A stretch of 6,695 nt of DNA from Candidatus Bathyarchaeota archaeon (GCA_030608725.1 JAUWDP010000058.1:1-6695), one strand, 5' to 3'; shown: positions 1-5,209, counted from the first letter of the stretch. A program made the numbers and translations. The notes: a model not told the origin generated them from the sequence alone.

Positions 1-240
1 GAAGGGTATTATGAAGTTGAGGCCCACACCCAGGATCTTCTCCTCGGGCTTACCCCACGTCAGCAGTACTCCCCTGTAGCCTGCGGGGACCCTGGCGAAG
101 CCCTGCACGTACAGTGCCCCTCCGAGGATCAGGATGATGATTACCACTGCGATCAATCCTGCGCGTCCCGAAAGGAAGTTTAAAAGAGGGGATCTAGGAG
201 TGTATTCCCTATCATCGTACGAATTGGTTTTTCCACTCAT
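1..240 (-). CDS. SPFH/prohibitin-type membrane protein, N-terminal part (cut by window edge)
   Basis: Reading the minus strand from the ATG at 240-238 gives 80 uninterrupted codons to the window edge, so the C-terminal part is missing. Residues 1-27 are polar. Residues 28-46 form one hydrophobic segment (rich in I, V, L, A, G) that should be a membrane anchor. Directly after it comes VPAGYRGVLLTWGK and then GVGLNFIIPF, the usual opening of the SPFH (stomatin/prohibitin/flotillin) domain, where 'VPAGxxGV' and 'GLxFxxPF' are typical. Known members assemble into large rings on membranes and are linked to protease control and membrane organisation. Which subgroup this is cannot be told without the rest of the domain. 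A TATA-like element and an AGGAG lie upstream on the same strand. The family call is fairly sure; the function is not. Confidence 0.82.
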   Translation of the reverse strand, partial: MSGKTNSYDDREYTPRSPLLNFLSGRAGLIAVVIIILILGGALYVQGFARVPAGYRGVLLTWGKPEEKILGVGLNFIIPF

Positions 241-270
241 TTGTATCGGTATCTCTCCTGTTGCGGGGTG

Positions 271-277
271 TATAAAC
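271..277 (-). promoter_or_regulatory. TATA-like element upstream of the SPFH gene
   Basis: Read on the minus strand the bases give GTTTATA, about 30 bp before the ATG at 240. With the usual archaeal spacing of about 26 bp from TATA box to transcription start, the leader would be only a few bases long. An AGGAG on the same strand (254-258) lies 13 bases before the ATG, which is farther than normal for a ribosome binding site. The gene may therefore be nearly leaderless. Confidence 0.45.
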
Positions 278-340
278 CATTCTAAGCATTGTAGCTGTGC
301 ATGAGTATCTGATCTTAAGTTGTAAAGTCGTTTATTTCGT

Positions 341-538
341 CTACTCCTTGGGCAGGATGTAGTAACCTATCCTCTGCTTTATTATCCTCCCCAGGAGCTC
401 CCCCAGCGCCCTGCGCAGTGGCTCCGGGCCCCTCTCTATGCCCTCCTCGATGTCGAAGAGGGAGTCAAGTATGTCTCCAAGCTTCTCATCGGCCCCTATG
501 TTCTTGGGGCTTCCGGGAGTATGGCCTGAAAGGCTCAC
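341..538 (-). CDS. Small hypothetical protein, 65 residues
   Basis: I do not recognise this family. The frame opens with GTG at 538-536 and an in-frame TAA lies five codons upstream, so no longer form using ATG, GTG or TTG is available. The protein is charged. Its middle (about residues 17-55) is rich in E, D, L, I and R in a pattern fitting two amphipathic helices, and it has no cysteines, signal peptide or membrane segment. It ends in IGYYILPKE. Codon choice (GAG, AGG, ATA, CTC) matches the neighbouring real genes, which is the main reason to accept it. It lies about 100 bp upstream of the SPFH gene in the same orientation and is divergent from the pyrI-pyrE fusion. No good Shine-Dalgarno site precedes the GTG. 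It is possibly a helical partner or regulator, but nothing in the sequence says which. Confidence 0.55.
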   Translation of the reverse strand: MSLSGHTPGSPKNIGADEKLGDILDSLFDIEEGIERGPEPLRRALGELLGRIIKQRIGYYILPKE

Positions 539-608
539 GGGTATACCTGTTTACATACGTATTCTATGACCGTAAAAACTGTGCCATGGGGGATGCCTGT
601 CTAGGACT

Positions 609-617
609 CAATTTATC
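609..617 (+). promoter_or_regulatory. Candidate TATA element for the pyrI-pyrE fusion gene
   Basis: CAATTTATC lies about 60 bp before the TTG start. A transcription start near 640 would leave a leader of roughly 35 bases that contains the GGGGGT ribosome binding site. It is the most TATA-like stretch in the 539-675 divergent spacer on this strand. The rest of that spacer holds T-rich runs and no other clear signal. Confidence 0.35.
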
Positions 618-664
618 TGTAGTTTTTCGTGGCAACCTTTTTCAGTAGGTTTGTTAGGTTTCAA

Positions 665-670
665 GGGGGT
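665..670 (+). promoter_or_regulatory. Ribosome binding site supporting a TTG start
   Basis: GGGGGT ends five bases before TTG at 676. It resembles the archaeal GGAGGT consensus with one change. Together with the N-terminal match to PyrI it supports the non-ATG start. Confidence 0.6.
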
Positions 671-675
671 ATCGC

Positions 676-1902
676 TTGTCGGATAAGCAGCTGCTCGTCA
701 GCAAGATTGAGAATGGAATTGTCATCGATCATATTCCGCCCGGGAAGGCGTTCTCCGTCCTCCACCTCCTGAAACTCGATCCTGACGCCAGGGCGCTTAT
801 TGCCCAGAACGTCGTGAGTAAGAGCTTGGAGAGAAAGGACTTCATCAAGATTGAGGGCTCCTACCTGACGTCGAAGCAGATCGACCTCATCGCCCTCGTG
901 GCCCCCTCGGCGACCCTGAACGTCATCGAGAACTGGGGCGTCAAGGAAAAGCGCCGTCTGCAGCTCCCAGAGTTCATCGAGGGCATCTTCAGGTGCCCCA
1001 ACCCTCTGTGCCCCACCAATGAGAAGTACACACCTCCCCGCACAAGGTTCAAGGTTGAGACGAGCGGGGACGTGGAGACGATGAAGCTCCACTGCACGTA
1101 CTGCGGCTCCATCCTCTACTACATGACGATCCTGGATCACATCAACAGCGACGAGTTCTCGCTGGAGGGCGGAGGCCTGGTCTCGAAGGAGAGGATTGAG
1201 CAGGTCTTCCTCGACATCCTCATCAGGAAAGGCGCCCTGCGGCTGCCGCCCAACCCGGACGAGCCCTTCATGCTTAAGAGCGGGAGGCTGTCGCCCTACT
1301 TCATCAACCTGGGGGCCCTCACAGACGGGGAGTCTCTGGCCGCCGTGAAATGGGCCTTTGCCAGCTACGTGGTCCTCCTCATGGAGCAAGGGCTGCTCGA
1401 GGACTTTGATTACGTCTTCGGCCCCAGCTACAAGGGGATCAGCCTGGCGACGCTTACCTGCGAGGGGCTCAAGGAGCTCTACGGCATGGACAAGCGCTAC
1501 ATGTACGACAGGAAGGAGGAGAAGGAGTACGGCGATCTCACCGCTGACAAGGTAATCGTCGGCGCCAGCTACTTCAAGCCGGGTCAGAAGATCCTCATCA
1601 TCGACGACACCATCACCACGGGGGCGACGAAGGTGGAGAGCATCGAGAAGCTGAAGCTCCTGGGGGACCACACCATCGTCGGGTTCATCATCGCTGTGGA
1701 CAGGCAGGAGAAGCTGGGGGGCGTGGACAACGTCGAGGAGAAGGGGGCCGTGGAGTACATCGAGGACGAGCTGGGGATCAAGGTCTTCTCCCTGGAGAAC
1801 ATAACCACCATCTACAACAAGATAAAGGACAGCGTGGACGACGAGATGAAGCGCCTCTGGATCGAGTACTATGACAAGTATGGGACAGAGAAACTGGTGT
1901 AG
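676..1902 (+). CDS. pyrI/pyrE: PyrI-PyrE fusion: aspartate carbamoyltransferase regulatory chain joined to orotate phosphoribosyltransferase
   Basis: This 408-residue protein has two domains. Residues 1-155 match PyrI, the zinc-containing regulatory chain that binds CTP and tunes aspartate carbamoyltransferase (PyrB). The allosteric part includes VIDHIP (16-21) and IKIE (57-60), and D18, H19, K58 and K92 sit where E. coli PyrI has its CTP-contacting D19, H20, K60 and K94. Four cysteines, C107/C112 (CX4C) and C140/C143 (CX2C), are the zinc ligands. Residues 168-408 match orotate phosphoribosyltransferase, which makes OMP from orotate and PRPP. KSGRLSPYF (201-209) carries the catalytic lysine K201, the mobile loop is DRKEEKEYGD (278-287), and the PRPP motif IDDTITTGAT spans 309-318 with D310 and D311. 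The loop position of E. coli His105 is Tyr285 by my count. TTG is taken as start because it aligns with the PyrI N-terminus and has a ribosome binding site. No pyrB is in the window. The frame is continuous across the junction, so the fusion appears real. Confidence 0.93.
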   Translation: MSDKQLLVSKIENGIVIDHIPPGKAFSVLHLLKLDPDARALIAQNVVSKSLERKDFIKIEGSYLTSKQIDLIALVAPSATLNVIENWGVKEKRRLQLPEFIEGIFRCPNPLCPTNEKYTPPRTRFKVETSGDVETMKLHCTYCGSILYYMTILDHINSDEFSLEGGGLVSKERIEQVFLDILIRKGALRLPPNPDEPFMLKSGRLSPYFINLGALTDGESLAAVKWAFASYVVLLMEQGLLEDFDYVFGPSYKGISLATLTCEGLKELYGMDKRYMYDRKEEKEYGDLTADKVIVGASYFKPGQKILIIDDTITTGATKVESIEKLKLLGDHTIVGFIIAVDRQEKLGGVDNVEEKGAVEYIEDELGIKVFSLENITTIYNKIKDSVDDEMKRLWIEYYDKYGTEKLV

Positions 1903-1964
1903 TATTTACATCCACTCTCTTTTCTCTAGGTCCATTAACGCCAGTACCAAGATCATGCTTCTCT

Positions 1965-2003
1965 GGGGGTATGGTCCACTCCCCCGCACGCGGCGGGTTT
2001 TTT
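1965..2003 (+). terminator. Hairpin plus T6 tract after the pyrI-pyrE gene, with a competing stem
   Basis: CCCGC (1983-1987) can pair with GCGGG (1993-1997) around a five-base loop, followed at once by six T (1998-2003), which looks like an intrinsic terminator. Upstream, GGGGG (1965-1969) can pair instead with CCCCC (1981-1985), which overlaps the first stem, so the two hairpins exclude each other. A pyrimidine-rich run (about 1912-1928) is another possible stop point, since archaeal termination relies mainly on U-rich tracts. The T6 also forms part of the probable TATA element of the next gene. Confidence 0.5.
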
Positions 2004-2005
2004 AA
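1998..2005 (+). promoter_or_regulatory. TATA-like element of the disulfide reductase gene
   Basis: TTTTTTAA lies about 30-37 bp before the ATG at 2035. Archaeal spacing puts the transcript start near 2028-2032, so the mRNA would be leaderless or nearly so. This agrees with the lack of any GGAGG-like site before that ATG. Confidence 0.5.
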
Positions 2006-2034
2006 CCATCATTTCTCAGTTCATATTGATTGTA

Positions 2035-3423
2035 ATGGAGAATTATGATGCTCTAGTCATCGGCTCGGGGTCAGGGATGTCCATCGCAAACGCGGCCCTC
2101 AACCGGGGCATGAAGGTCGCCGTGGTGGAGAGCGGACCCCTCGGAGGGACCTGTCTCAACCGCGGGTGCATCCCATCAAAGAACGTGATCTACCCCGCCG
2201 ACGTCATCAACATCATCAGGGACGCCGGCAAGCTCGGAATCAAGGCCAAGATCGAGGAGATAGACTTCGGCTACATCATGGAGAGGAGCCGGAGCTCCAT
2301 CGGCGAGGACGTGGGCCACATGGAGGAGGCGGTCAAGCACGTCAACAACCTCACCATGTACAGGGACATCGGCGAGTTCATCTCCGACTACACGATGAAG
2401 GCCGGCGACGAGACCTTCACAGGCGAGAACGTCTTCATCGTCTCCGGCGCCAGGCCCTTCATCCCACCCATCAAGGGGATCGAGGAGACGGGCTACATAA
2501 CGAACCAGACGGTCTGGGACCTCACCGAGAGACCGGAGAGCCTCATCATCGTCGGAGGCGGCTTCGTGGCCGTCGAGTTCGCCCACTTCTTCTCAAGCGT
2601 CGGGACAGAGGTCACAGTCCTCAGCAGGAGCCCACGGCTCGTCAAGCAGGGGGAGCCCGAGATCTCGGAGCTACTGGAGAAGACGATGCGGCGCAGCATG
2701 AGCGTCTACACCGACGTGGAGGCCATCGAGGCACGCATCGAGGGCGGCAAGAAGGTGGTCAGAGCCCGGAACCGGGGCACGGAGAACGTCGACGACTTCG
2801 AGGCGAAGGAGATAATGCTGGCAGCCGGGAGGCGATCCAACGCTGACCTGCTGAAGCCTGAGAGGACGGGGGCGGAGGTGGATGGTCGGGGCTACATCGT
2901 GGTGAACGAGTACCTGGAGACGTCGAAGCCGCGGATCTGGGCGTTCGGCGACGCCATCGGGAAGCACATGTTCAAGCACGTCGCCAACTACGAGACCGAG
3001 ATCGCGTGGAACAACTTCATGGGGGAGCAGAAGGTTGCCGTCGACTACTCGGCCGTGCCCTACGCCGTGTTCTGCAACCCCCAGATCGCCTCCGTGGGGA
3101 TGACCGAGGAGGAGGCCCGGGAAGAGGGACATGACATCCTCTTGGGACACTACGAGTACAGGAACACGGCTAAGGGGATGGCGATGGGCGTCGAGGAGGG
3201 CTTCGTGAAGGTCGTCGTCGAGGATAAGTCGTACAAGATTCTGGGGGGCCACATCATCGGGCCCTACGCGCCGATAATGATGCAGGAGATAATCAACGCC
3301 ATGAACACGGAGGACGGCACCGTCTCCTCGATACAGCGTTCGATGTACATCCACCCCGCCACCCCGGAGGTCGTCCAGAGGGCCTTCTTCGGCCTCCACA
3401 AGCACGAGGAGCACCACCACTGA
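2035..3423 (+). CDS. Flavoprotein disulfide reductase, dihydrolipoamide dehydrogenase / mycothione reductase-like
   Basis: This 462-residue FAD enzyme of the pyridine nucleotide-disulfide oxidoreductase family passes electrons from NAD(P)H to a disulfide substrate. The FAD-binding fold starts with VIGSGSG (8-14). The redox-active pair is C40/C45 in GGTCLNRGCIPSK (CX4C). The second Rossmann motif is GGGFVAVE (174-181), the second FAD contact is FGDAIG (304-309), and the C-terminal base pair is H440/E445 in IHPATPE. From memory, SGSG, SNADLL, KHVAN and HPATPEVV resemble mycothione reductase more than E1-type lipoamide dehydrogenase. The second strand ends VLSRSPR (195-201) without the acidic residue typical of NAD-specific enzymes, so NADPH use is plausible. 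The C-terminus HKHEEHHH is unusually histidine-rich. I chose ATG at 2035 over the in-frame TTG at 2026 because the TATA spacing suggests a leaderless mRNA and the N-terminus fits the family. Peroxiredoxin and nitroreductase genes follow. The physiological substrate is unknown. Confidence 0.88.
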   Translation: MENYDALVIGSGSGMSIANAALNRGMKVAVVESGPLGGTCLNRGCIPSKNVIYPADVINIIRDAGKLGIKAKIEEIDFGYIMERSRSSIGEDVGHMEEAVKHVNNLTMYRDIGEFISDYTMKAGDETFTGENVFIVSGARPFIPPIKGIEETGYITNQTVWDLTERPESLIIVGGGFVAVEFAHFFSSVGTEVTVLSRSPRLVKQGEPEISELLEKTMRRSMSVYTDVEAIEARIEGGKKVVRARNRGTENVDDFEAKEIMLAAGRRSNADLLKPERTGAEVDGRGYIVVNEYLETSKPRIWAFGDAIGKHMFKHVANYETEIAWNNFMGEQKVAVDYSAVPYAVFCNPQIASVGMTEEEAREEGHDILLGHYEYRNTAKGMAMGVEEGFVKVVVEDKSYKILGGHIIGPYAPIMMQEIINAMNTEDGTVSSIQRSMYIHPATPEVVQRAFFGLHKHEEHHH

Positions 3424-3438
3424 CATGCCCCCAACTCA

Positions 3439-3443
3439 TTTTT
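3439..3443 (+). terminator. Probable U-tract terminator after the disulfide reductase gene
   Basis: A T5 run begins 15 bases after the TGA stop and is followed by an A-rich stretch. No strong hairpin precedes it, but archaeal polymerases can stop at T runs alone. A separate TATA element follows for the next gene, which fits a transcript end here. Confidence 0.35.
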
Positions 3444-3467
3444 AAAAGAAAAACCGCACAGCGGCCC

Positions 3468-3477
3468 GTTTAAATAG
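3468..3477 (+). promoter_or_regulatory. TATA box of the peroxiredoxin gene
   Basis: CGTTTAAATA lies about 40 bp before the ATG at 3516. The expected transcript start near 3500 would give a short leader that carries the AGGGGA site at 3503-3508, seven bases before the ATG. This gives the peroxiredoxin-nitroreductase pair its own promoter, separate from the upstream reductase. Confidence 0.55.
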
Positions 3478-3515
3478 GGTCGTGCCAATTTTTCTAACGT
3501 TCAGGGGATTTTTAC

Positions 3516-3992
3516 ATGAACGATTCTGAATTAGATGTAGGGACCCCCGCACCCAGGTTCTGCCTGCCGGATCAGGACGGGAACGAGGTCTGCCTTGACG
3601 GTTTCTCAGGCAAGTGGGTGGTTCTCTACTTCTATCCGAAGGACAACACGAAGGGGTGCACACTTGAGGCCCTCGACTTCACCATGAACAGGGACGAGTT
3701 CGAGAAGATGGGGGCCGTGGTCCTCGGCGTGAGCCCGGACTCCGTGAAGAGCCACAGGGGCTTCTGCGACAAGCATGGGCTTTCCATAACCCTCCTCAGC
3801 GACCCCGGGCATGAGGTCCTCGAGGAGTACGGTGTCTGGCAGCTCAAGAAGATGTACGGCAGGGAGTTCCACGGCGTCGTGAGAAGCACCTTCCTCGTCG
3901 ACCCCGAGGGAAACATTGCCTATGCCTGGAGGAAGGTCAGGGTCAAGGACCACGTCGTGGCCGTGAAGGCTAAGCTGGCGGAGCTGAAGTAG
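3516..3992 (+). CDS. bcp: Peroxiredoxin, PrxQ/BCP family
   Basis: This 158-residue cytosolic thiol peroxidase should reduce H2O2 and organic peroxides. The active-site motif PxxxTxxC is P41, T45 and C48 in PKDNTKGCT, with the peroxidatic cysteine at C48. Lysine replaces the proline usually found in TPGCT. The supporting arginine is R123 in VVRSTFLVD. Many PrxQ proteins have the resolving cysteine five residues later; here that position is L53. Instead C84 lies 36 residues after C48, the spacing known for PrxQ proteins such as that of Xylella (C47/C83). C16 and C26 are additional. Length and the ending near VKAKLAEL are typical. ATG at 3516 has a good ribosome binding site. The nitroreductase gene begins 12 bp after the stop, so the two form an operon. 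The reductase upstream may help recycle it, directly or through a thioredoxin-like carrier not in this window. Confidence 0.93.
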   Translation: MNDSELDVGTPAPRFCLPDQDGNEVCLDGFSGKWVVLYFYPKDNTKGCTLEALDFTMNRDEFEKMGAVVLGVSPDSVKSHRGFCDKHGLSITLLSDPGHEVLEEYGVWQLKKMYGREFHGVVRSTFLVDPEGNIAYAWRKVRVKDHVVAVKAKLAELK

Positions 3993-3998
3993 GAGGGG
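3991..3998 (+). promoter_or_regulatory. Ribosome binding site overlapping the peroxiredoxin stop codon
   Basis: AGGAGGGG begins with the last two bases of the peroxiredoxin TAG and ends six bases before the TTG at 4005. It fixes the non-ATG start of the nitroreductase and suggests translational coupling of the two genes. Confidence 0.75.
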
Positions 3999-4004
3999 AA
4001 AGCG

Positions 4005-4562
4005 TTGGAAGTACGGGAAGCGATAGAGAGGAGGAGGGCCTACAGGTCGCTTGACCCCGCGCCCATATCGGACGAGCTTATCAGGGACCTGGCGGAGAGC
4101 GCCTCGCTGGCTCCATCCTGCTTCAACAACCAGCCCTGGCGCTTCGTCTTCGTCAGGGACCCCGACATCCTGAAGGAGATGCATGGAACCCTCTCCAAGA
4201 ACAACGAGTGGATAACCGATGCCTCCCTGATCATAGTGGTCTTCAGCCGGAAGGAGGACGACTGCGTCATACGGGACAGAGAGTACTACCTGTTCGACGT
4301 GGGGATGGCCACGGCGTTCATAGTCCTGAGGGCTACGGAGCTCGGCCTCGTCGCCCACCCGGTTGCAGGGTTCAGCCCCAAGAAGGTCAGGGCCATCCTG
4401 GGCATCCCCGAGGACATGCAGGTCATCACCCTGGTCAACGTGGGGAATCACGCGGACTCGCTACACGACACGCTGACGGAGCAGCAGAAAGCTGTCGAGA
4501 AGGAGAGGCCGGAGAGGCTCCCCTTTGAGAAGTTTGCGTACGTGGACCGCTACGAGGGCTAA
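4005..4562 (+). CDS. Nitroreductase-family flavoprotein
   Basis: This 185-residue protein has the size of short single-domain nitroreductases, FMN-binding homodimers that use NAD(P)H to reduce nitro compounds, quinones or other acceptors. The FMN phosphate motif is RRAYRSL (10-16), and the second motif is APSCFNNQPWRF (36-47) with N41, Q43, P44 and W45. DASLIIVV (72-79) is the usual core strand. GMATAFIVLRATELGL (100-115) is the conserved helix after the acidic D98. ILGIPEDMQVITLVNVG (131-147) matches the family segment that normally ends in GYP; here that is GNH. The C-terminal RLPFEKFAYVD corresponds to the usual 'R.p.eel' tail. TTG is the start because of the strong AGGAGGGG site just upstream. 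It is co-transcribed with the peroxiredoxin. The substrate is unknown; a role in redox homeostasis is inferred from neighbours. Confidence 0.88.
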   Translation: MEVREAIERRRAYRSLDPAPISDELIRDLAESASLAPSCFNNQPWRFVFVRDPDILKEMHGTLSKNNEWITDASLIIVVFSRKEDDCVIRDREYYLFDVGMATAFIVLRATELGLVAHPVAGFSPKKVRAILGIPEDMQVITLVNVGNHADSLHDTLTEQQKAVEKERPERLPFEKFAYVDRYEG

Positions 4563-4609
4563 TGTCCTCGGATTCCGCTCTATTCAGGGACCGCTCTAGA
4601 CGGATTTCA

Positions 4610-4636
4610 TAAAAATAAGAGTGAGGGCTGACCCTC
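4610..4636 (-). terminator. Hairpin and U-tract terminator between convergent genes
   Basis: GAGGG (4623-4627) pairs with CCCTC (4632-4636) around a four-base loop. Read on the minus strand this stem is followed by a T-rich run, TTATTTTTAT (4609-4618), seven bases past the 117-residue gene's stop at 4644. On the plus strand the stem is followed by the pyrimidine-rich TATCTTTCT, so it may also end the nitroreductase transcript. Confidence 0.55.
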
Positions 4637-4643
4637 TATCTTT

Positions 4644-4997
4644 CTAATCTGTCGTGGTAATCGTGTATCTTGCGCCCAGCGGAGCTAGGGCGTCGTCGAT
4701 CTTCTGAATTATATCGTTGATCTGATCCTGTGTTGGGGGCACGAACCACTCGAAGTAGAAGTCGTGCTCTCCGAGTTCGCCGCCGGACTTGCTTATGATG
4801 TTGTTGCAGCGTTCAACTGTGATCTCGCCTACGTGGCTGAAGAAGTCCATGACTGCGTCCGCATGACCCAGCTGTGGAAGCTCCTGGGCCATGATGGTGT
4901 CCATGATGCAGACCTCAGGCGTGTCAACCGCCAGGGCCTCAAGGGCTCTCAGCGATTTCAGCACCGGTGGGCCATATACCTTGATGTAGCTCTTCAT
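4644..4997 (-). CDS. Unrecognised 117-residue protein
   Basis: I cannot assign a family. The start is the ATG at 4997-4995 because a perfect GGAGGT (5006-5011 on this strand) lies eight bases upstream. A longer in-frame reading from 5099 would run through the promoter and adds a low-complexity, AT-rich N-terminus. The protein begins MKSYIKVYGPPVLKSL, suggesting a beta strand followed by a helix. Other landmarks are VDTPEVCIMDT (24-34), DFFSHVGEITVERC (51-64), GGELGEHDFYFEWFVPP (72-88), a helical QDQINDIIQKIDDAL (90-104) and a last strand ARYTITTTD. It has two cysteines (C30, C64), no signal peptide and no membrane segment. The alternating strand/helix pattern could be a small alpha/beta sandwich domain. 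It stands alone, with its own promoter and terminator, divergent from the dehydratase gene. Codon use resembles neighbours, so the gene is probably real. Confidence 0.75.
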   Translation of the reverse strand: MKSYIKVYGPPVLKSLRALEALAVDTPEVCIMDTIMAQELPQLGHADAVMDFFSHVGEITVERCNNIISKSGGELGEHDFYFEWFVPPTQDQINDIIQKIDDALAPLGARYTITTTD

Positions 4998-5005
4998 AAT
5001 TATTA

Positions 5006-5011
5006 ACCTCC
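5006..5011 (-). promoter_or_regulatory. Strong ribosome binding site that decides the start at 4997
   Basis: On the minus strand the bases read GGAGGT, eight bases before the ATG at 4997. This is the best Shine-Dalgarno match in the window and argues against the longer in-frame start at 5099. Confidence 0.8.
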
Positions 5012-5032
5012 ACTGAGTGTTTGAGATCATAG

Positions 5033-5050
5033 CTATTAAAGATTTTTTAA
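5033..5050 (-). promoter_or_regulatory. TATA-like region for the 117-residue gene
   Basis: Read on the minus strand, TTAAAAAATCTTTAATAG holds two overlapping AT-rich candidates. Using the upstream one (5043-5050), transcription would start near 5020 and give a leader of about 20-25 bases containing the GGAGGT site. Confidence 0.45.
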
Positions 5051-5124
5051 CAAAGCCAATGCATGCCTGTTTTTCATAAAAATAGTCAAAAAAAACCATT
5101 CATGAACGAAAGGAAACTACAGAT

Positions 5125-5142
5125 GATGGGAAATTTACCATC
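5125..5142. repeat. 18-bp near-perfect palindrome, candidate operator
   Basis: GATGGGAAATTTACCATC pairs at eight of nine positions; only the G/A pair at 5130/5137 fails. It sits in the divergent spacer 4998-5209, about 35-40 bp upstream of the dehydratase TATA element and about 75 bp from the opposite promoter. Its size and symmetry suit a dimeric helix-turn-helix regulator. An 8-bp palindrome, TTCATGAA (5099-5106), and TTTTTcatAAAAA (5070-5082) lie nearby. Binding is inference. Confidence 0.45.
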
Positions 5143-5180
5143 CGAAAAAGGGGCGTGGAAGACCCGAGAATAAGCTCAGA

Positions 5181-5190
5181 GATATAAGTC
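5181..5190 (+). promoter_or_regulatory. TATA box of the threonine dehydratase gene
   Basis: GATATAAGTC is centred about 25 bp before the ATG at 5210, the spacing expected between TATA box and transcript start. No Shine-Dalgarno-like bases precede the ATG (ACATTCCCC). The mRNA is therefore probably leaderless. Confidence 0.6.
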
Positions 5191-5209
5191 GATTCAGTCC
5201 ACATTCCCC

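Noticed and set aside
418..648. Plus-strand 76-codon frame overlapping the small minus-strand gene
   Set aside because: Its first part is antisense to the 65-residue gene and its last part runs through the AT-rich promoter spacer; it has no ribosome site and odd composition.
661..1671. Long open frame (336 codons) on the minus strand opposite the pyrI-pyrE gene
   Set aside because: It is antisense to a clearly recognisable protein, its translation is a low-complexity mix of L, V, D, R and E typical of a GC-rich shadow frame, and no family features appear.
2026..2034. TTG start three codons upstream of the disulfide reductase ATG
   Set aside because: No ribosome site precedes it, and the TATA spacing and family N-terminus favour the ATG at 2035, though the difference is only three residues.
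2671..3426. Minus-strand open frame of 251 codons opposite the disulfide reductase
   Set aside because: Antisense to well-conserved family motifs, and rich in H, L, V, D from complemented codons.
3606..4451. Minus-strand open frame of 281 codons across the peroxiredoxin and nitroreductase genes
   Set aside because: It spans two confidently identified genes and the spacer between them, with no motif of its own; a shadow of GC-rich coding.
4575..4597. Direct repeat CCGCTCT twice, 16 bp apart, after the nitroreductase
   Set aside because: Seven bases is short enough to be chance; no third copy or associated structure was seen.
4998..5099. N-terminal extension of the 117-residue protein to an ATG at 5099
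   Set aside because: It would translate through the TATA-like region and past a perfect GGAGGT site placed for the ATG at 4997.
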